Below are positions 1 to 5,460 of a DNA stretch of 6,453 bases, piece after piece. Location: positions 1-6,453 of the forward strand of contig JAJXYP010000035.1 in the NCBI GenBank assembly GCA_021780545.1. The letters are read 5' to 3'. Position 1 is the first letter of the stretch, and the number at the start of each line of letters is the position of its first letter. The notes beneath the pieces were generated by a model. The model was not told the origin of the DNA and searched no databases. It was given only the letters and a program-made list of their open reading frames with translations. The position numbers and the translations under genes were made by a program. The DNA comes from a bacterium. Its GTDB lineage: Bacteria; Patescibacteriota; Minisyncoccia; UBA6257; 2-01-FULL-56-20.

Positions 1-26
1 TTGCTAAGAGAGCCCCGAGCGAGAGC

Positions 27-55
27 TTGTTTTTTCAAATAAAACGTGATATAAT
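27..55 (+). promoter_or_regulatory. Sigma70-type promoter for the DUF3307 gene
   Basis: A -10 box TATAAT (6/6) lies at 50-55, preceded by TG at 47-48, which makes an extended -10. A weak -35, TTGTTT, lies at 27-32 with a 17-base spacer. Transcription would start near base 62, giving a leader of under 20 bases that contains little more than the ribosome-binding site. The call rests on sequence match only. Confidence 0.75.
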
Positions 56-66
56 ACGGGCGATTG

Positions 67-75
67 AAAGGAGGT
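67..75 (+). promoter_or_regulatory. Strong Shine-Dalgarno sequence that fixes the DUF3307 start
   Basis: AAAGGAGGT is an almost complete match to the anti-SD of 16S rRNA. The GGAGG core (70-74) is 5 bases from ATG at 80. The in-frame GTG at 77 lies only 2 bases from the core, so ATG 80 is the better start. Confidence 0.85.
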
Positions 76-79
76 CGTG

Positions 80-469
80 ATGGAGTACATTCAGCTCCTT
101 TGCCATTTGACCGGCGACTACGGTTTGCAGTCGCCGTGGATGGCGAAAAACAAGACCAGGCAGTGGCCGGTCGCCGTTATTCATGCGAGCATCTACTGCG
201 TGCCGTTCCTGTTTTTTGTCCGGCCGTCGTTTGCTGCGGTGCTGGTTATCTTCGGTTCGCATGCAGTCATTGACCGATACCGGCTGGCCAAGTACGTCGT
301 TTTTGCCAGTCAATTCCTATCGCCGCCGGGTGAGTGGAAGTCCTGGGCGGATTGCGACGAAACCGGCCATCCGAAAGGAACGCCGCCGCACATCGCCGAC
401 TGGTTGACGATCATCGTGGACAACACGATCCACCTGGTCATCAATTATTTGGCCTTGCGTTACCTGTGA
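80..469 (+). CDS. DUF3307-family small membrane protein
   Basis: This encodes a 129-residue protein that I assign to the DUF3307 family, whose biochemical role is unknown. Family hallmarks are visible. Near the N-terminus is an H-L-T-G-D-Y segment (H9, D13) followed by L-Q-S-P-W-M-A-K-N-K (16-25). H35 follows in a hydrophobic helix (about 31-47), then S-H-A-V-I-D (60-65), and a C-terminal A-D-W-L-T-I-I-V-D-N-T-I-H-L stretch (107-119). Hydrophobic segments at about 31-47, 51-66 and 108-127 suggest an integral membrane protein with a hydrophilic loop at 80-105. The recurring His and Asp residues (H9, D13, H35, H61, D65, D114, H118) near membrane segments would fit a metal site or membrane enzyme, but that is inference. 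Family members also occur in phage genomes; no phage gene adjoins this one. It has its own promoter, SD and terminator, so it is monocistronic and convergent with the pgsA-like gene. Confidence 0.85.
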   Translation: MEYIQLLCHLTGDYGLQSPWMAKNKTRQWPVAVIHASIYCVPFLFFVRPSFAAVLVIFGSHAVIDRYRLAKYVVFASQFLSPPGEWKSWADCDETGHPKGTPPHIADWLTIIVDNTIHLVINYLALRYL

Positions 470-478
470 CCCGCAGGA

Positions 479-515
479 GCCCGCAGCAATCGTGCTGTTC
501 CTGCGGGCTTTTTTT
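479..515 (+). terminator. Rho-independent terminator of the DUF3307 gene
   Basis: GCCCGCAG (479-486) pairs perfectly with CTGCGGGC (501-508) around a 14-base loop, followed at once by seven T (509-515). An alternative 9-bp stem, CCCGCAGGA at 470-478 with TCCTGCGGG at 499-507, is possible because CCCGCAG occurs twice. Either fold ends just before the T-tract. It lies 10 bases after the stop codon. Confidence 0.92.
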
Positions 516-516
516 A

Positions 517-555
517 TCAAAAAAATAAAAAGGGGCGCGCCGTGAGAGCGCGCCC
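517..555 (-). terminator. Rho-independent terminator of the pgsA-like gene (minus strand)
   Basis: GGGCGCGC (533-540) and GCGCGCCC (548-555) form an 8-bp all-GC stem with a 7-base loop. Read on the minus strand, the stem is followed by C, then T5, A, T7 (about 531 down to 518). It lies about 33 bases beyond the stop of the minus-strand gene. With the preceding terminator it forms a compact convergent pair with no shared stem. Confidence 0.92.
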
Positions 556-588
556 GCAATGGATTCCCGCCTGGCTGCGGGTGGAAGG

Positions 589-1134
589 TCATTCGAGGTC
601 CAGCACGAATCTTTTGCATACCGCATCGAAGAATCGCCCGGCATACCAAACGAAACTGATCACAATGAGCGCTGCCGAGACGACGAGTAGATCATGCTCG
701 ATGCGCCACGGAACGCTGAGCACGACGAGCGGCACGAGCACCGCCATTTGTACGGCAGTGCAAATTTTACCGACCATGTTCGGCGCCAGCCTTTTGGGAT
801 CGTTGATGAACGGTGCGATGCACGCCCCGGCGACGACCAGGATGAGGTCGCGGCCGACGGCGAGGTTGAAGTACCACCAGGGGATAATCCCGATTGCGGC
901 GATTGTGAAGAACGTCACGCCGAGAAGAATCTTATCGGCGACCGGATCAAACAACTGGCCGAACGTGGTCGTCTGTTTCAGCCGGCGGGCGACGATGCCG
1001 TCGAGCGCGTCGGTTGCCGCTGCCGCCACGAAAAGAAGCAGCCCCCATCCGTAGTCGCCAATCGTAAGGAAATAAGCGACGAACGGGGTAAGCACGATCC
1101 TGAGCGTGGTCAGGATATTTGGAATCTCTTTCAT
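589..1134 (-). CDS. pgsA: CDP-alcohol phosphatidyltransferase, PgsA-like
   Basis: This 181-residue protein is probably CDP-diacylglycerol--glycerol-3-phosphate 3-phosphatidyltransferase, which makes phosphatidylglycerol phosphate in the cytoplasmic membrane, the committed step to phosphatidylglycerol. The family signature D-x2-DG-x2-AR-x8-G-x3-D-x3-D is intact: D42, D45-G46, A49-R50, G59, D63, D67. In known structures these Asp residues bind the metal and the CDP-alcohol. The opening (K-E-I-P-N-I-L-T-T-L-R-I), the G-R-D at 94-96 and P-N-M-V-G-K-I-C-T-A-V-Q at 118-129 resemble PgsA more than other branches. The usual second lysine of the GKxKT segment is Cys here. About six hydrophobic helices are visible and the length is normal. 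ATG 1134 was chosen over the upstream ATG at 1164 because AGGAGG lies 4 bases before it and the conserved N-terminus starts there. A related CDP-alcohol transferase with another acceptor is the main alternative. Confidence 0.88.
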   Translation of the reverse strand: MKEIPNILTTLRIVLTPFVAYFLTIGDYGWGLLLFVAAAATDALDGIVARRLKQTTTFGQLFDPVADKILLGVTFFTIAAIGIIPWWYFNLAVGRDLILVVAGACIAPFINDPKRLAPNMVGKICTAVQMAVLVPLVVLSVPWRIEHDLLVVSAALIVISFVWYAGRFFDAVCKRFVLDLE

Positions 1135-1138
1135 TTTG

Positions 1139-1144
1139 CCTCCT
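1139..1144 (-). promoter_or_regulatory. Shine-Dalgarno sequence deciding the pgsA-like start
   Basis: On the minus strand AGGAGG is followed by CAAA and then ATG (1134-1132). It is the best SD among the minus-strand genes here. It rules out the 10-residue N-terminal extension that would begin at 1164. Confidence 0.8.
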
Positions 1145-1154
1145 GCTGTCACAC

Positions 1155-1184
1155 AGCGTAGCACGAATAAGCCGCATGGAACAA
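1155..1184 (-). promoter_or_regulatory. Possible weak promoter for the pgsA-like gene
   Basis: The 118-base gap after the ATPase gene contains TTGTTC (minus strand, 1184-1179), an 18-base spacer and TACGCT (1160-1155) preceded by TG one base upstream. The -10 box matches only 3 of 6 consensus positions. The start would fall near 1148, 14 bases before the ATG. The same gap holds a GC-rich inverted repeat (GCGGC 1232-1236, GCCGC 1241-1245) just after the ATPase stop; it has no T-tract, so it is not a classical terminator. Read-through from the ATPase gene is equally possible. Confidence 0.35.
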
Positions 1185-1252
1185 TGGGTATCCGCCGCCG
1201 ATTTCCGTCCGATTTGCTGCGCCGCCACCATGCGGCCTCGGCCGCGATGGTT

Positions 1253-3751
1253 CTATGCCCCCATGCTCCGGTAGTACCATGTCTTGAGGTAGTCGGTGAT
1301 GATGAGATAAGCGCCCATCAGGACGGCAATTTCCACAATGGTGGATGCCGGCGCCGGCGCGAAGGAGAACCAGACCTGGAATGGCTGCAGGTATACGACG
1401 GCGATCGCGGCGGCAAAGGCGAAGATGAAAGCGGCATTCAGGATGCGCGGTGGTTGCTTGGCCTGCCAGAAGTGGCGTTTGTTGCGGATAGCATAGAATA
1501 CGATAAGCGCCTGGAATGTGAAAAAGATATAGAGCAGGGTCTGCCGGAGGATAAGCGGCTCCGCCTGAATGAGGGCGAAATAGAAAATACCGAAGAGCGC
1601 GGTGGGGATGCCGAGGATGAGGGAGATGAGCATAAGCTCGCGCATGTTGTGTTTTTGCGGCTGGACGACCTCGGCGTCTTCCACGGAGTCGGCTGATACG
1701 GCGAGCAGGGGAATGTCGCCGAGGAGGTTGTTGAGCAGCATCTGCGCGGGAAGGATGGGAAGGGTTGCGGAGACGAGGTAGAGCGCCGAGAGACCAACGA
1801 ACGTTCCGAAATTGTTGCTCATCGTGTAGCGGATATATTTGTTGATGTTCACGAAAATGGCCCGTCCGGCGGTGATCCCGTCGATTACGACCTCGAGGCT
1901 GCGGCTCAGGAGAATGATGTCGGCATTTGCTTTCGCGATATCGGTGGCGGAATTCACCGCGATGGCGACGTCGGCAAGTTTGAGCGCCGGCGCGTCGTTG
2001 ATGCCGTCGCCTTGGTAGCCGACGACATTGGTTTCTTTGAGGGTTTTGAGAATCGCGAATTTCTGCGTCGGAGAGACGCGCGCGAAGACGGTCGAGCGCC
2101 GTACGACGGTTCGGAATTCGGTTTCGGTCATCGCGCCGAGCTCGTCGCCGGTGGGGACGCGGTCGCCGGAATTGAGGAGGCCGATTTCGCGCCCGGCGTA
2201 TGCGGCAACCTCGCGGCTGTCGCCGGTTAGAATTTTTATGGAGATGCCGAGCTTCCGCGCCCGTTCGATGGCGGTTTTTGCGGAGGGGCGGAGCGGATCT
2301 TCGAGGCTCGCGAAGCCGAGGAACGCGAGGCCATGTTCGTTTTTCAGGAGATCGAATCCGTCATGGTATTCGATTTTTTTTGCCGCGATCGCGAGATGAT
2401 GGAGCCCTTCACTGCCTTCCTTTTCGAGCGCGGCGCGATACTCCGGTTTTTTACCGTGTTCGCTTACGGCAAAGAGCGACTCGGGGGCTCCAATCGAGAG
2501 GAGGTAGTGGTCGCCGCTCCGGCTGTCCTTGAGGATGATGCGGCTGCGCCGATCTTCAGGGTCGAAGGGGATTTCTTTGACAATCGCAAAGTGGCCTGCT
2601 TCCGCGGCGATATCTTTGGTCGCGTGCTGAAGAAACGCGTCGTCATACGCGTTCGGCGAGCGGCGTTTTTTTGTTTTGAGCGGCGTGACGGATGCGTAGG
2701 CGAAGACCTCGAATCGGCGCGGGTCTTCGGCGGTGATGCTCCGCACCGCCATCTTGTTTTCGGTGATGGTTCCGGTTTTATCGGTGCAGAGCAGATTGAT
2801 GTTGCCGAAGTCCTCCATCGCCGACAGCCGGCGGACGACGACGTGCCGGCGGGCGAGTTTTAGGGCGCCGGCGGAGAGCGTGACGGTTGCGATGACAGGA
2901 AGCGCTTCGGGCACGGTGCCGACGGCAAGGGCGATGACAAAGAGGAGCAAATCGGAAATGCGCGTGGCGCCGCCCGCAAGCATGAATTTTGCGGCGAAGA
3001 CGAGCGCGAGCCCCGAAAGCACCACCCGCATGAGGAGCGAGCTGAACGAACGGAGCGATTGCTCGTACTGGGTCGTCTTTTTCGTGTCGGTCGAAAGGCG
3101 GGCAATCGAGCCAAGCTGGGAGTCGTTGCCGGTGGCATAGACGATTCCGGTTCCCTCGCCCCTGAGGGCGACGCTGCCGGCGAAGAGGAACGCGGCAGCC
3201 GGGGCGCCGGCTCCCGGCGCGGGCTGCTTCGCGACCGCCGTCGATTCGCCGGTGAGCTGCGATTCGTCGACGGTCAGGTCCACGGCGTCAATGAGGCGCA
3301 GGTCGGCCGGTACGATGTCGCCTTCGCGGATGACGAGGATGTCGCCCGGCACGATCCGTGATTCGTCAACGAGGGTGATCGATCCGCCGCGCTTCACCCG
3401 GACCTGCGTTGAAATGAAGCGGGACAGTTTTTCGACGGTTTTTTCCGACTTAAATTCCTGGAAAAATCCGAGCGAGGTGTTGATGGCAAGGATGATGAGG
3501 ATGACGGTACCGTCGCGCGCGTCGCGGATGGCGTAGGCGAGCGCGCTTGCCGCAATCAGGAGATAGATGAGCGAATTTTTGAACTGCCGGCCGAAGATGG
3601 CCGCCGCGCCCGGTCCGCGGCGGCGGAAGACGTTGGCGCCGGAGGACGCGAGCCGCGCCGCCGCTTCCTTTTCGCCGAGGCCATCAGGCGTCGTTCCAAG
3701 CGCGGCGGAAAGCGCTTCAATGCTCGGACGGGCGGCTTCTGCCTGTTGCAT
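1253..3751 (-). CDS. P-type cation-transporting ATPase, MgtA-like (P3B-type)
   Basis: This 832-residue membrane pump couples ATP hydrolysis to cation transport. The actuator loop has T-G-E-S at 167-170. M4 carries P-E-A-L-P at 281-285. The phosphorylation motif C-T-D-K-T-G-T has the acceptor Asp at D324. The N-domain has P-F-D-P-E-D-R-R-S-R at 395-404 and G-A-P-E at 421-424. The P-domain has D-P-L-R at 485-488, T-G-D at 509-511 and G-D-G-I-N-D at 581-586. Hydrophobic helices fall near 59-75, 82-97, 240-258, 266-298, 640-690 (two), 706-730, 736-755, 771-788 and 803-820, as expected for ten. The stretch before DKTGT (M-E-D-F-G-N-I-N-L-L), the short N-domain and the C-terminal helices resemble MgtA, which imports Mg2+, more than Ca2+ or heavy-metal pumps. 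No N-terminal metal-binding domain or CPC motif is present. Substrate is inferred. The lysine that normally precedes GAPE is Ile420. No SD precedes the ATG; the gene starts 24 bases after the rmuC stop and is probably co-transcribed. Confidence 0.93.
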   Translation of the reverse strand: MQQAEAARPSIEALSAALGTTPDGLGEKEAAARLASSGANVFRRRGPGAAAIFGRQFKNSLIYLLIAASALAYAIRDARDGTVILIILAINTSLGFFQEFKSEKTVEKLSRFISTQVRVKRGGSITLVDESRIVPGDILVIREGDIVPADLRLIDAVDLTVDESQLTGESTAVAKQPAPGAGAPAAAFLFAGSVALRGEGTGIVYATGNDSQLGSIARLSTDTKKTTQYEQSLRSFSSLLMRVVLSGLALVFAAKFMLAGGATRISDLLLFVIALAVGTVPEALPVIATVTLSAGALKLARRHVVVRRLSAMEDFGNINLLCTDKTGTITENKMAVRSITAEDPRRFEVFAYASVTPLKTKKRRSPNAYDDAFLQHATKDIAAEAGHFAIVKEIPFDPEDRRSRIILKDSRSGDHYLLSIGAPESLFAVSEHGKKPEYRAALEKEGSEGLHHLAIAAKKIEYHDGFDLLKNEHGLAFLGFASLEDPLRPSAKTAIERARKLGISIKILTGDSREVAAYAGREIGLLNSGDRVPTGDELGAMTETEFRTVVRRSTVFARVSPTQKFAILKTLKETNVVGYQGDGINDAPALKLADVAIAVNSATDIAKANADIILLSRSLEVVIDGITAGRAIFVNINKYIRYTMSNNFGTFVGLSALYLVSATLPILPAQMLLNNLLGDIPLLAVSADSVEDAEVVQPQKHNMRELMLISLILGIPTALFGIFYFALIQAEPLILRQTLLYIFFTFQALIVFYAIRNKRHFWQAKQPPRILNAAFIFAFAAAIAVVYLQPFQVWFSFAPAPASTIVEIAVLMGAYLIITDYLKTWYYRSMGA

Positions 3752-3775
3752 GGCGGTGTCTGGTTTTTTGATTGA

Positions 3776-4885
3776 TCAGCCGAGGAGCGGCGCATCGCCG
3801 CCGCCCTCGTCCGGTTTTTTGACGGTCGGCAGTTCAAGTCCCGTCTCCTCATCGGTTATCCGATAGATATCTTTGTTGATCTTTCCGAATTCTCTCCCTG
3901 CGGCATCGTAGGCTGAAACGGTCGTGGCGAGATTTTTGCCGACTTTAAGCGCAAATTCCTGATAGTTGACCAGATGTTTAGCGAGGTCCTGGACCCGTTT
4001 GTGCATTTCGCGCGCGCTTTCCTCGACCTGCAGGGCGCGGAGGCCTTGGAGGACCGTCAGGAGATAGGCGTGAAAGGTGGTGGGTGAGACCACGATGACG
4101 TTTTTCCTTCCGGACGCGTACTCGACGAGATTCTGATTGCTAGCTTTCACCGTACCCACTTTGTTGACGAGGAGATCGTAATAGACCGCTTCTGACGGGA
4201 TGAACATGAAGGCGAAACCGAGCGTGCCTTCTTCCGGCTTGACGTATTTCGACGTTTCGTCGATGCGCAGTTTAAGATCGTTCGCAAAGGCCGTTTCGAA
4301 CCGGTCGCGTTCCGTTTCGTCGGGCGCTTCCAGTATGCGGTTATAATTTTCAAGGCTGAATTTAGAGTCGATCGGGATGATGCCGTCCTTTGTGATGATC
4401 GCGGCGTCAACGATCGTGCCATCCTTGAAACCGTACTGGAGTTTATAGGACGACGGCGGCAGGACGTTTTTCAGAACTGTTTCAAGATAGTATTCGCCGA
4501 GCACGCCGCGCTGCTTCGGATTTTTCAGGATGTCGCGGAGATTTTTCAGATTGTCGGCGACGGAGGCAACCTGCCGCTGCCCCTCTCCAACCCGGGCGAG
4601 TTCCTGGGTGATCTCCTTGATCAGGCGGGAGCTTTCCGACGCCTGGGCGAAGGCTTTGTTCGTCGATTCGGCTGTGGCCCGGGCCGACTCGCCGAGCTTC
4701 GTTTCAATGGTCCGCGTCAGTTCGTTGATCTGGTTCTGGATGAGGGTCAGGGCCTGGCCTTCGCCGTTTTCCTGCGCGGGCAGCGGTTCTGGCGCCGCCG
4801 GTACGCGGCGGCGGAATGCGATCCAGGCGGTTGCGGCGAGTGCCGCCGCAAGTATGACGATGATCGCGGAGAGGAAGGCGTCCAT
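3776..4885 (-). CDS. rmuC: RmuC-family DNA recombination protein
   Basis: This 369-residue RmuC-like protein belongs to a family that in E. coli limits inversion between short repeats and has a predicted PD-(D/E)XK-type nuclease fold. It opens with one membrane helix (about 4-24, then R-R-R at 25-27), which would tether it to the membrane. A long helical or coiled-coil stretch follows (about 45-120), then the RmuC domain (about 120-330). Candidate catalytic residues are E131 in R-G-V-L-G-E, D160 in V-D-A-A-I, and D173/K175 in P-I-D-S-K-F. The family block M-F-I-P-S-E lies at 227-232. The C-terminus is acidic and glycine-rich. It is shorter than E. coli RmuC (about 475 residues), mainly in the coiled coil. 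ATG 4885 was chosen because the membrane helix begins there; the longer frame to 5038 would run back through the terminator at 4910-4951 and into the RRM gene. No SD is visible, and a -10 box lies 6 bases upstream of the ATG. The stop is 24 bases from the ATPase start. Confidence 0.92.
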   Translation of the reverse strand: MDAFLSAIIVILAAALAATAWIAFRRRVPAAPEPLPAQENGEGQALTLIQNQINELTRTIETKLGESARATAESTNKAFAQASESSRLIKEITQELARVGEGQRQVASVADNLKNLRDILKNPKQRGVLGEYYLETVLKNVLPPSSYKLQYGFKDGTIVDAAIITKDGIIPIDSKFSLENYNRILEAPDETERDRFETAFANDLKLRIDETSKYVKPEEGTLGFAFMFIPSEAVYYDLLVNKVGTVKASNQNLVEYASGRKNVIVVSPTTFHAYLLTVLQGLRALQVEESAREMHKRVQDLAKHLVNYQEFALKVGKNLATTVSAYDAAGREFGKINKDIYRITDEETGLELPTVKKPDEGGGDAPLLG

Positions 4886-4891
4886 AGAGTC

Positions 4892-4918
4892 ATTGTACCG
4901 ATTCGGCGGGCAAAACAA
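4892..4918 (-). promoter_or_regulatory. Promoter of rmuC, apparently giving a leaderless mRNA
   Basis: On the minus strand TACAAT (4897-4892, 5/6 to the -10 consensus) is followed by six bases and then the ATG at 4885, so the expected first transcribed base is the A of the start codon. The best -35 is a weak TTGTTT at 4918-4913 with a short 15-base spacer; it lies in the T-rich arm of the upstream terminator. Confidence 0.55.
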
Positions 4919-4951
4919 AAATCCGCAGGGTGCTGCGGATTTTTGTTTTGC
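4910..4951 (-). terminator. Strong, symmetrical Rho-independent terminator after the RRM gene
   Basis: Bases 4910-4928 and 4933-4951 are perfect inverted repeats (19 bp) around the loop GGTG. The core is ATCCGCAG / CTGCGGAT, flanked by A-rich and T-rich arms, so a T-tract follows the GC stem on either strand. Its role on the minus strand is to end the RRM transcript, 13 bases after its stop. On the plus strand it could stop antisense transcription through rmuC. Confidence 0.95.
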
Positions 4952-4964
4952 GGGAAGCCGGGGC

Positions 4965-5267
4965 TTACCAGCTGCGGGCGCCGCTGCCGTAACCGCCGTT
5001 CGAGCGGGGGGCGCGAGGCTCCATCGGTTTTGCCTCATTGACCGTTAACGTCCGGCCATTGAAGTCCTTGCCGTTCCACAGGTCGATCGCTTTCCGGGCA
5101 TCCGCGTCGTTTTCCATCTCGACAAATCCGAAACCGCGCGAGCGGCCCGTCATTTTGTCCATGATTATGCTGGCGGACGCAACAGCGCCGGCCTGCGAAA
5201 ACGCATCACGAAGCTCGTCCTGCGTCGTTGAGTAGGGCAAACCTCCCACGTATAATTTTGTAGCCAT
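4965..5267 (-). CDS. Small RRM-domain RNA-binding protein
   Basis: This 100-residue protein is one RNA recognition motif plus a short tail. RNP2 is L-Y-V-G-G-L at 5-10 and RNP1 is R-G-F-G-F-V-E-M at 44-51, with the aromatic residues that stack on RNA bases present (Y6, F46, F48). The beta-alpha-beta-beta-alpha-beta order covers residues 3-80. The tail (81-100) is rich in Gly, Arg, Ser and Pro, ending in G-G-Y-G-S-G-A-R-S-W. This build matches the cyanobacterial and other bacterial 'Rbp' proteins, several of which are cold-induced and bind RNA or influence mRNA localisation. Targets here are unknown. The start at 5267 gives the standard M-A-T-K-L-Y-V opening. There is no SD within 15 bases of it. 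The gene is monocistronic, with promoter 5347-5375 and terminator 4910-4951. Confidence 0.95.
   Translation of the reverse strand: MATKLYVGGLPYSTTQDELRDAFSQAGAVASASIIMDKMTGRSRGFGFVEMENDADARKAIDLWNGKDFNGRTLTVNEAKPMEPRAPRSNGGYGSGARSW
5228..5256 (+). promoter_or_regulatory. Candidate plus-strand promoter inside the RRM gene
   Basis: TTGAGT (5228-5233), a 17-base spacer and a perfect TATAAT (5251-5256) would start a transcript near 5263. That transcript would run antisense to the RRM start codon and leader and on towards the transposase. The TATAAT overlaps codons for Lys-Leu-Tyr in the RRM gene, so it may be accidental. Confidence 0.4.
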
Positions 5268-5340
5268 CGAATTGATGTATCTATGTAAGGCGACCTGCTT
5301 CTCTTCTGCTTCTTCCGAAACTTACTAAGAACACTTACAT
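5268..5340 (-). promoter_or_regulatory. 5' leader of the RRM gene
   Basis: A leader of about 73 bases lies between the predicted start of transcription and the ATG. Its first seven bases, ATGTAAG (5340-5334), are the exact complement of CTTACAT (5289-5283) near its end, so the leader can close into one long loop. The loop is purine-rich (GAAGAAGCAGAAGAGAAGCAGG-like run near 5292-5315). No SD lies next to the start codon. The first six bases read ATG TAA, a start codon followed directly by a stop. Confidence 0.45.
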
Positions 5341-5346
5341 AATCCC

Positions 5347-5375
5347 ATCATACCATATTGCTTTCAAAAAAGCAA
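5347..5375 (-). promoter_or_regulatory. Promoter of the RRM gene
   Basis: On the minus strand TTGCTT (5375-5370), a 17-base spacer and TATGAT (5352-5347, 5/6) are present, with TG one base before the -10 box (extended -10). Start is predicted at about 5340. The -35 box is one arm of a palindrome (5358-5375). Confidence 0.7.
5358..5375. repeat. Palindrome overlapping the RRM -35 box
   Basis: TTGCTTT (5358-5364) and AAAGCAA (5369-5375) are perfect 7-base inverted repeats around CAAA. One arm coincides with the -35 box and the other lies in the spacer, the position expected of a repressor operator. No regulator can be assigned. Confidence 0.4.
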
Positions 5376-5386
5376 ACTGGTAGGGG

Positions 5387-5410
5387 TGAATTCTTATCCT
5401 CATTGCACAG
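5387..5410 (+). repeat. Left terminal inverted repeat of the IS (outer copy)
   Basis: It begins TGAATT and ends CTCATTGCACAG (5399-5410). The reverse complement of 6410-6433 matches at 19 of 24 positions. Confidence 0.7.
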
Positions 5411-5413
5411 CGG

Positions 5414-5433
5414 TTTGCAGGCTCATTGCACAG
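5414..5433 (+). repeat. Second, inner copy of the IS end sequence
   Basis: CTCATTGCACAG recurs at 5422-5433, exactly 23 bases after the outer copy. Together with the preceding TTTGCA (5414-5419) it matches the right end at 18 of 20 positions, better than the outer copy does over the same span. It could be the true terminal repeat or a subterminal transposase-binding site. Confidence 0.75.
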
Positions 5434-5453
5434 GCATTTTGATACTCCATACT
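5426..5453 (+). promoter_or_regulatory. Possible weak promoter of the transposase gene
   Basis: TTGCAC (5426-5431) within the inner repeat, a 16-base spacer and CATACT (5448-5453, 4/6) would start transcription at about 5460, at the edge of the ATG. Matches are poor. It is listed because no SD precedes the gene and a leaderless start would fit. Confidence 0.25.
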
Positions 5454-5460
5454 CCGATGT

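Noticed and set aside
1..35. Possible terminator of an upstream gene ending in a T-run at 29-35
   Set aside because: I could not draw a stem longer than three consecutive pairs before the T-run. The run also overlaps the -35 of the DUF3307 promoter, and the upstream sequence is cut off.
542..1161. Plus-strand open frames across the pgsA-like gene (542-1054 and 694-1161)
   Set aside because: They are shadows of a GC-rich minus-strand gene with a clear enzyme signature. Their translations are Arg/Ala/Thr-rich or charged, with no recognisable domain and no SD.
2028..2863. Plus-strand open frames opposite the ATPase gene
   Set aside because: They are explained by high GC at third codon positions of the ATPase. 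They overlap its catalytic motifs and show no family resemblance.
3787..3801. GCGGCG-CAT-CGCCGC hairpin at the end of rmuC
   Set aside because: It lies inside the coding sequence, has no T-tract on the minus strand and is easily produced by Gly/Asp/Ala codons in GC-rich DNA.
4886..5038. Longer rmuC reading frame starting at 5038
   Set aside because: It would read back through the 19-bp terminator and overlap the RRM coding end. The extra 51 residues are low-complexity Ala/Pro/Lys, and the expected membrane-anchor start is at 4885.
5387..5433. CRISPR-like or iteron array from the repeated CTCATTGCACAG
   Set aside because: There are only two direct copies plus one inverted copy at the far side of a transposase gene, which is the pattern of IS ends.
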